From Acestrorhynchus altus (lineage: Eukaryota; Chordata; Actinopteri; Characiformes; Acestrorhynchidae), in assembly GCA_034509495.1 (NCBI GenBank), contig CM067507.1, positions 29,549,392 to 29,613,391 of the forward strand: a stretch of 64,000 bases of DNA, given 5' to 3'. Each line of letters opens with the position of its first letter. The stretch's first letter is position 1. Shown here one piece after another: positions 1-11,458 of the stretch. The position numbers and the translations under genes are program-made. The notes beneath the pieces were generated by a model. The model had not been told where the DNA came from. It worked only from the letters and a program-made list of their open reading frames with translations, and did no database searches.

Positions 1-166
1 TTGACAACTAGTAGAAAGCTGAAGGGATAATGTGTCTATGCCTATGGATGCAATGATTGTGCCCTTAAGGGAAGTGCTTAACCCAGGTTGCTCCAATCTC
101 TACTCCTGGTTAATGTAAATTGCTTGGGGCAAAGCACGATCTAAATGTAAATGTAAATATTTCAGT
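1..166 (+). repeat. SINE-like fragment (3' part)
   Basis: The stretch contains a 'cttaagggaagtgcttaaccc' type block, then 'caggttgctcc', and ends with 'attgcttggggcaaagc' followed by short ATGTAA repeats. This order matches the body and tail of tRNA-derived SINEs common in fish, whose tail reads like 'gcttggataaaagcgtctgctaaatg'. The tRNA-like head lies outside the window or is lost. Family assignment is from memory. Confidence 0.5.
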
Positions 167-1440
167 GCAGTGTTTAAGGGAAGTGTCAAGTGCTGCACAA
201 GATGTCATAGTTTATTTAATGTTTCCTAATCTTTAATAATCTTGACCATATCTCCCCAAATCTCAATTTCTTTGAAAATTAATTTCACACAATTGGCCAA
301 AACACAGTTCCAGCAACCTGTGATGCATTCATAATGGACAGTGCATATATTTTGCCCCTCCTTGCAGAAAGATCAGGCCAGAATGCAAGAGGATCCACAG
401 CTTACATAGTGCTGCATTTGCATGTACTGACAACAGTGGCTGACAAAAATCCTAGGTGATGCTGTATCCTAAAAGTTCATAATCCCTTCAACAGTTTTAG
501 TGCATTGCTAGCTTAATCCATTGCTGCTTATCTGAGTTAATTAAATGAGACTGCCATGGCCAGCTTTTGAGAAATGTCCAGCTTTCAAGGGAAATGTCTT
601 CCAGGCCTGACAGTAGGTTGAATCACCACATAATGTAAGGGTTAATGTACAACAAGTAAAGCATTGCTCATACAGAAATGTTGCCAATCACAGTGGTCAG
701 CTCCACATTACACTCACGGGGTTCATTTAAAAAGACAGATCTGCTTTTTTTCTGCTCATCTGAAGCACATGAACATTTATTCCAACGTTTTTTGAATGTT
801 CCTGGCTTTCATATGAAACATCTTTCTAGTTACAGGGAACAGCAGCAACCAATCCATGTGATTTGACCCTTATAACCATGTCTACTGGGCGAATGCACTT
901 CCAATTCAAGCTAAAATGAAATGAACCATAAAACATCAGCCTGCAAAGTAGTGCAAGGCCATAATGCCACATTCATATTTACAGGACAGTGAGTGTAACA
1001 ACAACAAAAACTGATGAACCAGTGAACTTTAACCCAATTATCCACTGGATTTGCAATGTGATTTAGCACAAAGCAGCTGCTAGAATGGCAGCATTCTTAA
1101 TATTTCCAAATACTTCAAAAATTCCACTGGGACGTCTTCCTTTTCTTCTTGTTGAAGTTGTTCATTGTTAAAAAGTATGTCGAAGAAAGACAGAACTCCT
1201 AGCAGGTTGCAAGTAATTATACAGTTTGAAATGTTTTAATGTGCAGTTGATAATGGAGGAACTACTGTTTGCTCAAAATGTATGTGTTTCTCCAAAAGAT
1301 GCAAAGCATGTAAGATGTAAACAACTGTTTACAAAAAAAAAACAATACAAAAAATCTGGATGCTCACAAAGCAGGAGCAGGCTCCCTAGATTGTAATATA
1401 AATATGAAATGGCCAAAACAGTATTTATACTGTTCAGTAA
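167..1440. other. AT-rich intergenic DNA, nothing recognised
   Basis: There is no open frame with protein-like composition and no repeat I recognise. Short frames here (for example 678-866 +) have random composition. Confidence 0.6.
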
Positions 1441-1645
1441 TTTTTTCAAGCACAAAATGAACTATTCTAATAATATGAGGTACTAGAATTCATATTTCAA
1501 TGAGCTATGAGTCATACTGATCAACAGTAAAATAAAAGAGGCTTGAAATGTCACTTTACATGTAATAAATATATTTTTACAACTATTTAGCTTTTTGAAA
1601 AAATTCTGAACAGAACTGAGCTTTCCACAATATTACAATTTTTGA
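1441..1645 (+). repeat. Interspersed repeat, Tc1-like non-autonomous fragment (family R)
   Basis: The block 'actgatcaacagtaaaataa' followed by 'cttgaaatgtcactttacat' recurs almost unchanged, in the opposite orientation, at 46,300-46,470. A weaker relative lies at 29,195-29,310. The flanks resemble a common fish Tc1-like repeat with 'tttgaaaaaattctgaa'-type ends. It has no coding capacity. Confidence 0.5.
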
Positions 1646-1689
1646 AAAGTCCATTTAAAAAATGTACAATGAAATAAATATCATTTGAT

Positions 1690-2140
1690 GGGGTAACCTT
1701 TAGAACCCTGGGTAAATTCTGTGGGATATTTTTGTAGTTTCTCACAAAAATATAATACTTAAATTTAGATATTTACTTATATTTACTATATTTATTTATA
1801 TAAGGACTAAAAATCACATTAAATCTCTGGAATCCTAACTTCTGAGAATTTTATATTATATTTATAATAATAAGTTCTTCAAAATACTTGATAATTATCT
1901 AAATAAAAAACAATGTAAAGTTTCTTCATTAATTTTGATATTTATGTATCAGTGTTAATCCTTCTAAGGACTTTTATTTAGAAATTTGAATTCTGTGTAG
2001 CAGCCCCTTCCTTCTCAATTTCAATATCAGTGATGTCACTAGTCCCACCCTCTCTCACTGATCAGTCAGAGTCTGCATGCAGTAAACATGCACTGGAAGC
2101 CTCAGTTGGTATTTAAACTGTGATTAAATTCAATTGTGTC
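1690..2140 (-). repeat. Dispersed repeat family D, copy 1
   Basis: Read on the minus strand this copy starts near 'aatttaatcacagtttaaat' and contains 'catgcagactctgactgatc'. It ends with 'catcccacag', then 'gggttctaaaggtta' at its left edge (about 1,690). The same blocks in the same order occur at 3,865, 5,640, 18,825 and 53,515. The middle (about 1,760-1,980) is AT-rich and does not match the other copies. No reading frame is shared among copies, so it is probably a non-autonomous element. Confidence 0.6.
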
Positions 2141-3380
2141 ATTGTTTCATGTATCAACAAAAGTGTTCTCCACCCTTCTGCATTCGCACATTACAGATCG
2201 CTTCTAATTATTCTGTTCCCTTCTTGCAAGCAAATGACTGCCAATATTTCTGATGGCTTGACAACAAGCAACATCACTGCAGCTTTACACCCAGCTAAAA
2301 ATAAAGATGCTAGTTTATTGGCTTCCGAAAGAGTTGTGCGTTGCTGCTTTACTGTGAAGAGACAATGGCTGTCAAAGAGTGGTTTTAATTTGAAAGGCTG
2401 TCACATCACTTTTCATTTCCCGGACCCATGGTGGTGGAAGTAAACTAGGGAGTAAGAAGTGTGTCAGATGTAGATGACTGACACCGAAGAGCAGGCAATA
2501 ATTTAAGAAGCTCTGTATGAGGTTTGTGATGTTCATACATATTCTCAAATACCAGAAGTTTCCTTCTAAGTGTAAATAAAACCACATGAAATGCTCCCGG
2601 ATACCCTCCTCAGTACACATGGTTTTTGCAGTGCACTGCACATTTTCACAGAAAGCCTGTGTTCCTTTGCCAATCCTATTTCTAACAGCGACTTGCTGTT
2701 ACCTCCATTTAATATGTTCACTTGAGCTCCCTGGGATTAAAATAAGAAGCATGTCTTTGAAAACACCTAGCGCTTCTGCATTTAGACATACAGCCATTCT
2801 GACATGAACTGAATGTGGTCACCCTCTTGAGTTGCAGAGTCAGTCACACTAAATCGCTCATGCTGACAACAGTGAAAGAAAACTCAATAATCGAGTTAAT
2901 TGCACAGTCACCAGATGCTACCTTAGCTACTGTCCAAAAGTTCTTTAGTCACAGATTAGTGGAAAAAGCTGAGGTGTGCAAATCTTTGCTCATCATGCCT
3001 CGGTTAATGCTTCAGTCAGTCTTTCCCAGAAGACGATTTCACTTCATTGATACACCATATCCAGCCAGTTCAATCATCTTGATATCTTGTATCAAACAGT
3101 CAGCAGATATAAATGTCGTGGAGTAACCGTTTTAGTTAACCTGAAAACAATGGGTAAAATAAGGTGTGATCAAACTGATTATTATGTTTTGGAAAAGCTC
3201 TGATTTACAGTATCAGTATTATTTGGTTTTGTCATATGTAAAATAATACATATCAAACAAAATCACATAAAAATGCAGCACTAATATTTTCTCCTGCTTC
3301 TTGTTTCATCTCCGACTACACATAACTATTGTTGGTGGGCTCACTATTGGGTTATGAATTATCAGAGAGTAATCCAGCTA
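2141..3380. other. Intergenic DNA, nothing recognised
   Basis: Three frames of 73-107 codons occur here (2,120-2,443, 2,586-2,807 and 2,815-3,126, all +). None carries a domain, a plausible splice-site pair or a recognisable family signature. I treat them as chance. Confidence 0.55.
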
Positions 3381-3840
3381 AAATTAATCAATCAAATTTT
3401 ACTTATATAGCGCTTTTTACAAGGAGTTGTCCCAAAGCAGCTTTACATAAATCCGGGTCCAAGCCTCAAATGAGCAGCCAGTGGGCAAACATTGGCAAGG
3501 AAAAGCTCCCTCAGGCTAGGAGAAAGAAACCTTGAGAGGAACCAAGGCTCAAGAGAGGAACCCATCCTCCTCTGGTCGACACTGGAGAGCATAAACAAAG
3601 GCAGAGTGCATGGGCATAGAAAAGTAGAAAAGAAATGAAATACATGCATAGAGGGGAAGAAAGATCATTTTGCAGTAGTTGTGATACAAGTATGAATGAA
3701 TAATGGCTGTGGAAATTTAGGTAGCATGCAAGCCGGTTGGTAATGAAGTCCATGCAGGTTGTGTAGTCTAATCTAGCAGTTGGTTCTAAGAAGTGGATGA
3801 GTAGAGGGGGTGGACCGGCATCCGCCAGCAATGTAATCTG
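3381..3840 (+). repeat. Interspersed repeat (TATATAGCGCTTTTTACAA family)
   Basis: The copy opens with 'aatcaaattttacttatata' and 'gcgctttttacaa'. It continues with 'caaagcagctttacataaat', 'ggcaaggaaaagctccct', 'aaaccttgagaggaacca' and 'gaacccatcctcctctgg'. These phrases in this order mark a very common fish interspersed repeat. It does not encode a protein; frames across it are incidental. Confidence 0.65.
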
Positions 3841-3864
3841 CCAACAAAATTACTTGTTTCCAAA

Positions 3865-4510
3865 TAAATTAAATCCCAGTTTAAATGCCAAAGGAGGTTC
3901 TGGTGCATGTTTACTGCTCAATCCACTGTATATGTTCAAACTGCACGCAGACTGGGACTGATCAGTGAGAGGGGCAGGGCTAATGGGAATAGAAGGGCTG
4001 TTCACTCTTTCTCTTTTTCAGAATAAAAGTCCTGATAAGGGATAATACTGAAACATGCATAACAAAAATAATAAAGGATATGCAGATTGTTTTTTTATTA
4101 CTTGCAAGAATTTTAACTTATTAGAACTTATTACTATAAATATCAAATCAAAATTTATTTGTATAGCACTTTTTACAACAAATTTTTACAGAAATCAGAA
4201 AAAAATGTGAACAAGACATGAACAAAAGTTAAAGACATAAACAATAGGATAAAATGAATATCCTTGTCAATACAATCATTACAAATAAATCACCAGCATA
4301 AGCTTTCCAGCTCAGAAACACTTTTGGATGATCAATATCCAACAGATTCTCTGAGACGTGTTTTTGCTCGTTATATAAAAGAAAAAAAGTATTTTTTATC
4401 TGTCTGTTATAAATACTTTTGGTGAATAAAAGTATGTCGAACTAATATTCCACAAAATTAGCCTTGGGTTCTAAATGTTAAGCATGTTTACATGTAAAAT
4501 GGCCTGACTT
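3865..4510 (+). repeat. Dispersed repeat family D, copy 2 (split by another repeat)
   Basis: The copy opens with 'aattaaatcccagtttaaat' and 'gccaaaggaggttctggtgc', followed by 'gcagactgggactgatcagtg' shifted by a short insertion. It resumes with 'ggtgaataaaagtatgtcg' and ends 'ccttgggttctaaatgtta'. The middle is interrupted at about 4,143-4,340 by sequence related to the repeat at 3,381. Confidence 0.6.
4143..4340 (+). repeat. Fragment of the TATATAGCGCTTTTTACAA repeat family inside a family D copy
   Basis: The opening 'atcaaatcaaaatttatttg' and 'tatagcactttttacaac' match the start of the copy at 3,381. It lies between the two conserved blocks of family D copy 2, which suggests insertion into it. 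The right boundary is uncertain. Confidence 0.45.
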
Positions 4511-4517
4511 TAACAGA

Positions 4518-4556
<39 letters not shown>

Positions 4557-4589
4557 GTTATTGTTATTGTTATTGTTATTATTATTATT
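4518..4589. repeat. (ATT)n / (GTTATT)n microsatellite
   Basis: About 72 bp of ATT repeats pass into GTTATT repeats and back to ATT. Confidence 0.95.
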
Positions 4590-5625
4590 GGCTGGTTCTA
4601 CACAATTTTGATAGATAAATATTACGTAAACAAGTTAAATGTCAAGGATTCTAAGGAATAACTGGTGCATGGTACTTCTTAGATCCATAATAAGATACTG
4701 TTCTTTTGTGTTTTGACTTTATTGCATATTCATTTACAGAAGTTTCCCTCACAACAATCACAAAATACAGGAAGGAGATTTGATGCAGGCTCAGAGTAAA
4801 TATTGACCTGTACCCTTTAGTGTCTGGGGACAGCTTGTTTTATTTTTGGCACTAACAAGGCTGCCACTGTTTGTGCTCAATGATAGACAGAAAATGTGTT
4901 TTTCAGACACATTTTTTTTTCAAAGGGGAAAAAAACTGAACAACTGCCAGGTAATCATTCCTAATCTGTTGAGTAAAACTCAATATCTTAATATTTTTCA
5001 CAGTGACTTCAATTTTAAATCTGATTTTGATTCAAGCACTAACCAAACACACTGGCATTTTGTAAGTGAACTCACTTTTACATTCACAGACTGTCCTGTA
5101 ATCCATTCAGGATGTTCATTATATGACACTTAAGAGGTTTCACTTTCCACGTATTTTAAGGTGTCTGTGAAACATGTTAGCTTGGGGTCTTATGGGCAAA
5201 TCCCTTATATGTCAAAGACCCTTTTAAGGTCATAAACAATATCCCAGATGAGGGATTAATTCCTCCTGCATATGTATATGATTTGGGATGGAACCAACAC
5301 CCCCCAGCTTGGTCCAATATCCAGGTCGCCTCTGGAGGACATATTCCCTTTCCCCATTCCGAAAATGATTTTGGCCAGGGTGGGATGTCTGCAAAGCATT
5401 AAGCAAGTGCCATGACACTAGGCCAAATACGTTACTCACTTGTTCTACATGAAGATGATGAGCTTGGCCACTGTCCTGCATCCTTTTACGGCTTTTATCT
5501 CCCACACAAAGAATAAAAACCAGAATAAGATTTACTAGCTTTTTCTTAGAATAAAGGTGACCATAACTTTTTAAATGAACTGTTAGCAGATCTTTTGTGG
5601 AATTTAAACAGATGTTTCCTGCTCT
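4590..5625. other. Intergenic DNA, nothing recognised
   Basis: A 140-codon open frame lies on the minus strand at 5,230-5,652, but its protein has no domain, signal or family pattern I know and it runs into a dispersed repeat. A 95-codon + frame at 4,846-5,133 is also unremarkable. Confidence 0.5.
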
Positions 5626-5639
5626 GTCTATGTGCCCAT

Positions 5640-6010
5640 GGTCAACCTGCATACAGACTCTGACTGATCCGTGAGACTGGGTGGTTCTGATAACATCACT
5701 GATCCAGACACTGGGTTGTAGAGGAAAGGGGCTGCTTGCTTGCTTTCTTTTTTCATAATAAAAGTCTTGAGAATTGATAATACCTATATGTAAATAACAA
5801 TAACAAAATGTACATAAATAACAAAAATAATAAAGGGCATTTAGTTTTTATTTTATTTTGACTACTGTCAGGTATTTTAAAGAAATTCCTATTATATGGT
5901 ATGCGTGACCATCTCCTGTAAATTCGTTTCTAATTTCTGGGCAAATAAATGTCTATGAAAATGTCCCACAAAGTTGGCTGAGGTTTATAAAGGTTACATT
6001 GCACTGAAAA
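5640..6010 (+). repeat. Dispersed repeat family D, copy 3
   Basis: It contains 'cagactctgactgatccgtg', a 'tagaggaaaggggctgc' block, 'cataataaaagtcttgag', then 'gtcccacaaagttggctgag' and 'tataaaggtta'. The same order is seen in the copies at 3,865 and 53,515. The outer left part of the family is absent or too diverged to see. Confidence 0.55.
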
Positions 6011-6850
6011 TTATGCATCATATTTCTAAACAGTATTACAAAAGTCAGAAACTCAAAGTACTGCACTATTTAGTAAATAGGGCACAGTTTCAATTTCCCC
6101 TAATTTGTGGACTTTTCATAAAGTAAATGTCAACACAATCAGCTAATAAATAATACGTTGTATTAAATGTGCAATGTTAAATTTGTAATACATTTGCAAT
6201 GCATCTTTATCTTACTAAATATCTTGAGAAAATAATGATTTAAAATGGTTTTTATTTATGAATTACTATAATAATTTTGACCCATGAGTTACAATTAACA
6301 CAAAGGTAAAATGGTAAATTCGACATGTCATAACAGTGCTTCCTTACAAAACACCTGTAACTAAAATAGAGACTGAAATTGCAGTGCTCATGCTGTGTTC
6401 ATTTACAGGAACCCAATAATAATATTGGCCATCACACTGGTGCACAGTGTTTGCAGATTGTTGGTAATTACAGAAATCTGCCCCATCATTTCTTGCAGGT
6501 AAAATTATATTATTCAAAACAGCAATTCATTAAAATATAACAGTTAACTAATCATGTATATTTGCAATACTATTATGTAAATGTGTATTATGTGTATTCT
6601 GTATATGTGTACTGTAATTACAGCTACCTGATTTCTGTAATCAGACTGTTTATTCCAGAACTCATGAAGTCCATTAGCACTCAACACTGCTTGTGTCTAA
6701 TTTATGACAGCACACCCCAGTCTACCCAGCGTGCCATCAGCTGACCTCATCAGTGACAGCTGACTGCTCTCATATCTCATTTGAGATAATAACCAGTGAA
6801 GATAATAATGTATAAGCATAAGAGTCTATTTGAATCTCTAGTAGCACTGT
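6011..6850. other. AT-rich intergenic DNA, nothing recognised
   Basis: There is no gene-like frame and no repeat that I recognise. Confidence 0.55.
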
Positions 6851-7430
6851 GACCTTTGAGGGCTCTGTCACGTAGTTTTGACAAGAGATGCTCAGGAGAC
6901 TGAGTCGCCATCTCTGTAGACTGATGATCATAATGAAGTTCATGAACCATGCTGCTGCTCATGTCCACATGCAGCATGCCCAATCACAAGGCTTATCCGG
7001 GCCGACAGCATCCCCTTCAGCCAGCCACCATCCTCTCACCCTCACTGGAGAGCTGGCTGCCAGACTGGGGCTGAGGTTCTACAGTGAGGAATAAGCCAGT
7101 GCCTGATCCAGCATGACATCCTTTCTCCCAGGAGGACAGAGAACACTGCATGGCCCACGAATCCATCACCTGCCTGCCGGAAACGTCTCCTCGGACCTGG
7201 GAAACCCTGGCAGGTAAAGCGGCGTCTGTCAAGAACTGCTACATGTGAGAAGGTGTGGTGTGCAGCGAAGCTGTCTCAGAGGACGAGTGGAAAGTTCAAT
7301 CTGTCAGCAGGACGTGGGAATGTTGCATGTCCTCTGTGCTTGGACGAGAATGTTTTTCTCTATCCTGTAGATGGAAGACAAAGAGTGTCTCCTATTGTTT
7401 TAGGTGACGACTGAGGAAGACAACCAGTAC
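6851..7430. other. Locally GC-richer segment of unknown nature
   Basis: This stretch is visibly less AT-rich than its surroundings and lacks microsatellites. Overlapping frames on both strands (6,888-7,094 + and 7,017-7,232 -) are short and unlike known proteins. A splice-donor-like 'ggcaggtaaag' occurs near 7,210. It could be a non-coding exon, a regulatory element or an old insertion; none is shown. Confidence 0.3.
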
Positions 7431-7692
7431 TTGTAATACATATTCAGATCTTTTGGTAGCAATTATACAACACCAAACACACACTCTTCTTTACACACAT
7501 AACATCATACAAATGGTCTCAATGGCTGCTTGTGAAAAAATATAACATGACAGTGCTGGGTAATTACAAGAGAAATAAGCAGGAGCATAAATAAGAGACT
7601 AGAGAATGATGTCAACCTCACATGTACCAACACACCATCTTATATTTAAAGTATGTAAAGATTTAACTTAAGTAATATTTATAACAAGACCA

Positions 7693-7704
7693 AAGGGAGG
7701 GAGG

Positions 7705-7748
<44 letters not shown>
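7693..7748. repeat. (GA)n microsatellite
   Basis: GGGA/GA repeats of about 55 bp, interrupted once by 'gaagag'. Confidence 0.95.
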
Positions 7749-8847
7749 GCCTGTTCCCAAGCCTCTTTACACTCATTGTCATCCAGAAGGAAGCATTGTA
7801 TTTCAATGCTTTTGGCAAGGAAGAAAAATTCTACCAGGAACAATACATGATTAAAATGACGGATATGGGCAATATTTATTGAGCTACACATACAGAATAG
7901 TGTCTCTCAGTGTGGCATCAGATATAACACAACATACCAGAGTTGGAGTTGTAGAGGTTCCAACCATCCAATGCAGCTTGAATTCACTGACGTCCTGCAG
8001 ATTTTGCAGTAGGGGTGGAGTGTTGATAGTGTCCACTAGCATCCTACACATTTTCAATCAGGATAGATATGGCAATACAACTGGCAATAATGGCATAGTA
8101 TGACAGCACAATGAACTCTTCCTCCTCCCCTTGGGAACTAGCCTTAAGATGGGTCAGTGTTTGATTGTTACTGATCAACACTGCGCATATGCTAAGCTAC
8201 AGTTTTTGATGTTTTCATAATTAATATTTATGTTAATTACGTTTTCCTGGGGTGCTATCACATTAATGGCCTTTATTGACTTTATCCACAGATACAGTGA
8301 ATTAGGCTATTGAAAAATCCTGCCTATACTTAAACTGGGATTTTAGCCTTTAGCTTCTCTGGAACAATTCTCACTTAATGTAGATTTTAAGCAAGTTTAC
8401 ATGTAAATATACATTATAGCATAGCATGTATATGTAAGTGGTATTACGAATGTAATTGGAAATGTCTATAAGTGTTGGGGTTATGTGGTCATTGCAATTG
8501 TCCCAACCAATGAAACTGTAAAGGAATGGCAGCAAGACGTACCAACTTTTGGCAGGTTTGTCACACTTAAAGTTGAGCACAAGAGCACGGTATGGTCTGC
8601 AAGCAAGCAGGAGAAATTGGTGCATGTGTGCATATTTTCTAAAACGTAAGAATATACTGATCATACTGGAGAAGGTTATCTCTTTCACTCACATTCATCA
8701 CGTTCTATTGCATAACATATGCAATAGCATCTCACACTTCTGCACATGGTTGGTCTGTGGCTCTGGTTGGGAGGTCACCAGCATCCTCCTCCTGAATGCT
8801 CCTCATGATGACTGCAGAAGCTGGGCTTTTTAGGATATGTTGTATAT
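7749..8847. other. Intergenic DNA, nothing recognised
   Basis: Frames at 7,879-8,103 (+), 8,371-8,688 (-) and 8,549-8,833 (+) overlap on both strands and lack coding character. Confidence 0.5.
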
Positions 8848-8872
8848 ACACACACACAAACACACACACACA

Positions 8873-8946
<74 letters not shown>
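8848..8946. repeat. (CA)n microsatellite
   Basis: Nearly pure CA repeat of about 98 bp with a few A or T interruptions. Long CV- or HT-rich frames here are artefacts of the repeat. Confidence 0.97.
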
Positions 8947-8952
<6 letters not shown>

Positions 8953-10206
8953 TGGTTATGTAAAGGGACACAGTACCTCCACATTTTTATTACCCATGGG
9001 TCTAGTGAACCTGAATAACACATGTAATATAAATGTGTAGAGGGTGTATAGTGTGAAGTCATTGAAAATGTGTTATTTTATATGTCCTTCACAAAAAATG
9101 AGCCAAAGCCAAGGAGTGTGAGGTGGAAATAATAATGAATCATATCATTTTTCTAACAAACAGGGTTAAAAATGTTAATAAACATAGCTTTGGTTAAGTT
9201 AACTTAAGAAAGTGAGGATCTATAGAGTACAGAAAACAGTCACTATGAGGTAGGCCCCAAGGTCTTAAAGGTTCCTGAATAATCTTCCCAGAGTGACTAC
9301 AGTTGAAATATTATCCACTGTATCCACCACCATGTCTGGTATAAACAAGTCATTATCTGAATTACAATGAACCTTCATTACAATGACTTCATAGAGAAAC
9401 GCAGAAGCTAAGACACATTAAGCAAATACGGAGGAAATACTATCGTCTTGATGGACAATCCTCTATAGCACTGAGCCATATCATTAGGCTTTGTGCATTA
9501 TATCCAACACCATACTGAAAGACACTACTTTTGTATGTGTAACTCAATCACTATTGCACATATGTGTCTAAATTATTAATCATTATTGTTTTTAGTAACC
9601 TTTATCTTCATGCTGAACAGCATTACATTCTGACACTTCCTTCTGGGTGCAACCATTTTTATTTTATTTATTTGATGAATTTGATGAAAAAGAATCACTG
9701 TTCTCATTTTCTGCACATTTTTATCTCATGTTAAATCTGGTAACAGAAAATAGATTAGATTACACTGTTTGGAAATAAATGTCAGTTTCTTAGTTTCTAT
9801 AGCAACTGTCCATTTGTCACTGGCTAAATGCAAAACCTGAGTGTTATACAATATATTATCCAGAAATTCATCAAATATTATTTTTGCTGATAAATACAGA
9901 CCACTGACACAAACAGCCTGAACTAGTAACATAGACAAACTGTGCATCTCTGCAGTCAAAAACAAATGTAGTTTAAAAGCACAGTGTGTTATTGTTGCAC
10001 TTGTCCTGTCAGAAGCATTGCAAGGTGATATACAAATCAAGTCAAAGCATTTTGTTTGGTCTGTCATTCAGACTTCGCACTACCTTTAGTCTGGAAAATT
10101 GGTTGATAGCATAGTAAACAGGAAGGCAGAAATAGGTGGCTTGTAGAAGCTTATTGATGCAAGGCCCAATTTATTCTTATTATAAAATGGTTAAACCATA
10201 TATAAT
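8947..10206. other. AT-rich intergenic DNA, nothing recognised
   Basis: One minus-strand frame of 113 codons (9,726-10,067) has no recognisable features. Confidence 0.5.
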
Positions 10207-10231
10207 GTATATATATATATATATATATATA
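10207..10231. repeat. (TA)n microsatellite
   Basis: Short pure TA run. Confidence 0.9.
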
Positions 10232-11458
10232 CATACTATTGTTTAAAATGGAAGTTTTCTTTGATGTACCTAAAATCATTAAATACACAAAAGGTATGTG
10301 GTGAATGTTTATAAATGGTCCCTTCCTTCAACAAAAAGAGACAATGAGCCTGCTGCTTATGGGATAAAATTCCATAAATTATAATGCTGCAAGGGTTGCA
10401 CTGGTGAGGAAACCCACCCAATGTGTCAGCAACTTTCTGGGAAAGTGGAAGTTTGTCAGATGATTAAATTCAAATTTAAATGATTTAAAATGTTATTGAA
10501 ACCATATTTTGATAATCAGTTCATAATGTTTTGTTTTCTCTTCATAGATGATACCTAACTCCTAAATTGTCTTGTCTTGAGTGGGTGTGTTTTGGGGGGT
10601 GCTGGTCTCATTGGGTGCTCAGCAGCCTTAAAGCTCTGAACCTTGAGTCGTCCCTGGGTAGGAATGACCATTACAAGGCAAACAGGAAGATGAAGGAAGC
10701 AGTGAAAGAATATCTGTAACTCTATTATAAGAACTAATCCACTGTGTTGACAAAACTGCCTCGTTAAAAGTGTCACCTTACCCTGAGTCTTTAGTTTATC
10801 ATGTCTTCAACAGCACTCAATCACTGAAATGCACACTTAAAGTGATTAGCCTAACTGACTGATACTTTAGATGTGATAATTTAAAGAAACACTTTTATTT
10901 TATCCAATCATTCATTTTAATAGTGCAAATCTCATTTTTGGCAGGTGTCTGGTAGAATGTCTAGCACTGACATTGTTTGTCAGGGTATTCAGGTTATAAA
11001 CCTTTGTCTAAAACTAAAGTAGAGAAGAAATTATGCCTGGATATGTGTCTGTCTCTTAGAGTGCAAATGCAGCATTGGAGTTGAGAGGCCTAAAAGCCAC
11101 TGGAACCTTTTTGACATCACACTTTATGTAACTGTAATAGTGGTCAGGCATCAAATCAAATACTAGTAAACATTTATGTACAATATTTATTTATTAAAAT
11201 AACATTCAAGAGATGAATGACACAAATTAAAGCGCTTGTTATGCCATTTAGATTTAGAACCATTTTTACGGTGTACTGAAAGGTCAGAAAGTCAAAAAAA
11301 ACAGCACAAAAATACACTGTAATTTAAACTCTTTAATTGCCTCTTGCTAGAATTTCTGTCCATTTCAGACAAAGTGGTGAACATGATCATTCAACACAAA
11401 CTTCTCTTATGTCTGTGTATACTGTATGTACACATTTCTGTATGTTTCTCATTACATG
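10232..11458. other. AT-rich intergenic DNA, nothing recognised
   Basis: No gene-like frame or recognised repeat. Confidence 0.5.

Noticed and set aside
5230..5652. 140-codon minus-strand frame
   Set aside because: It has no domain or signal, and its 5' end lies beside a family D repeat. A search could overturn this, but I cannot support a gene.
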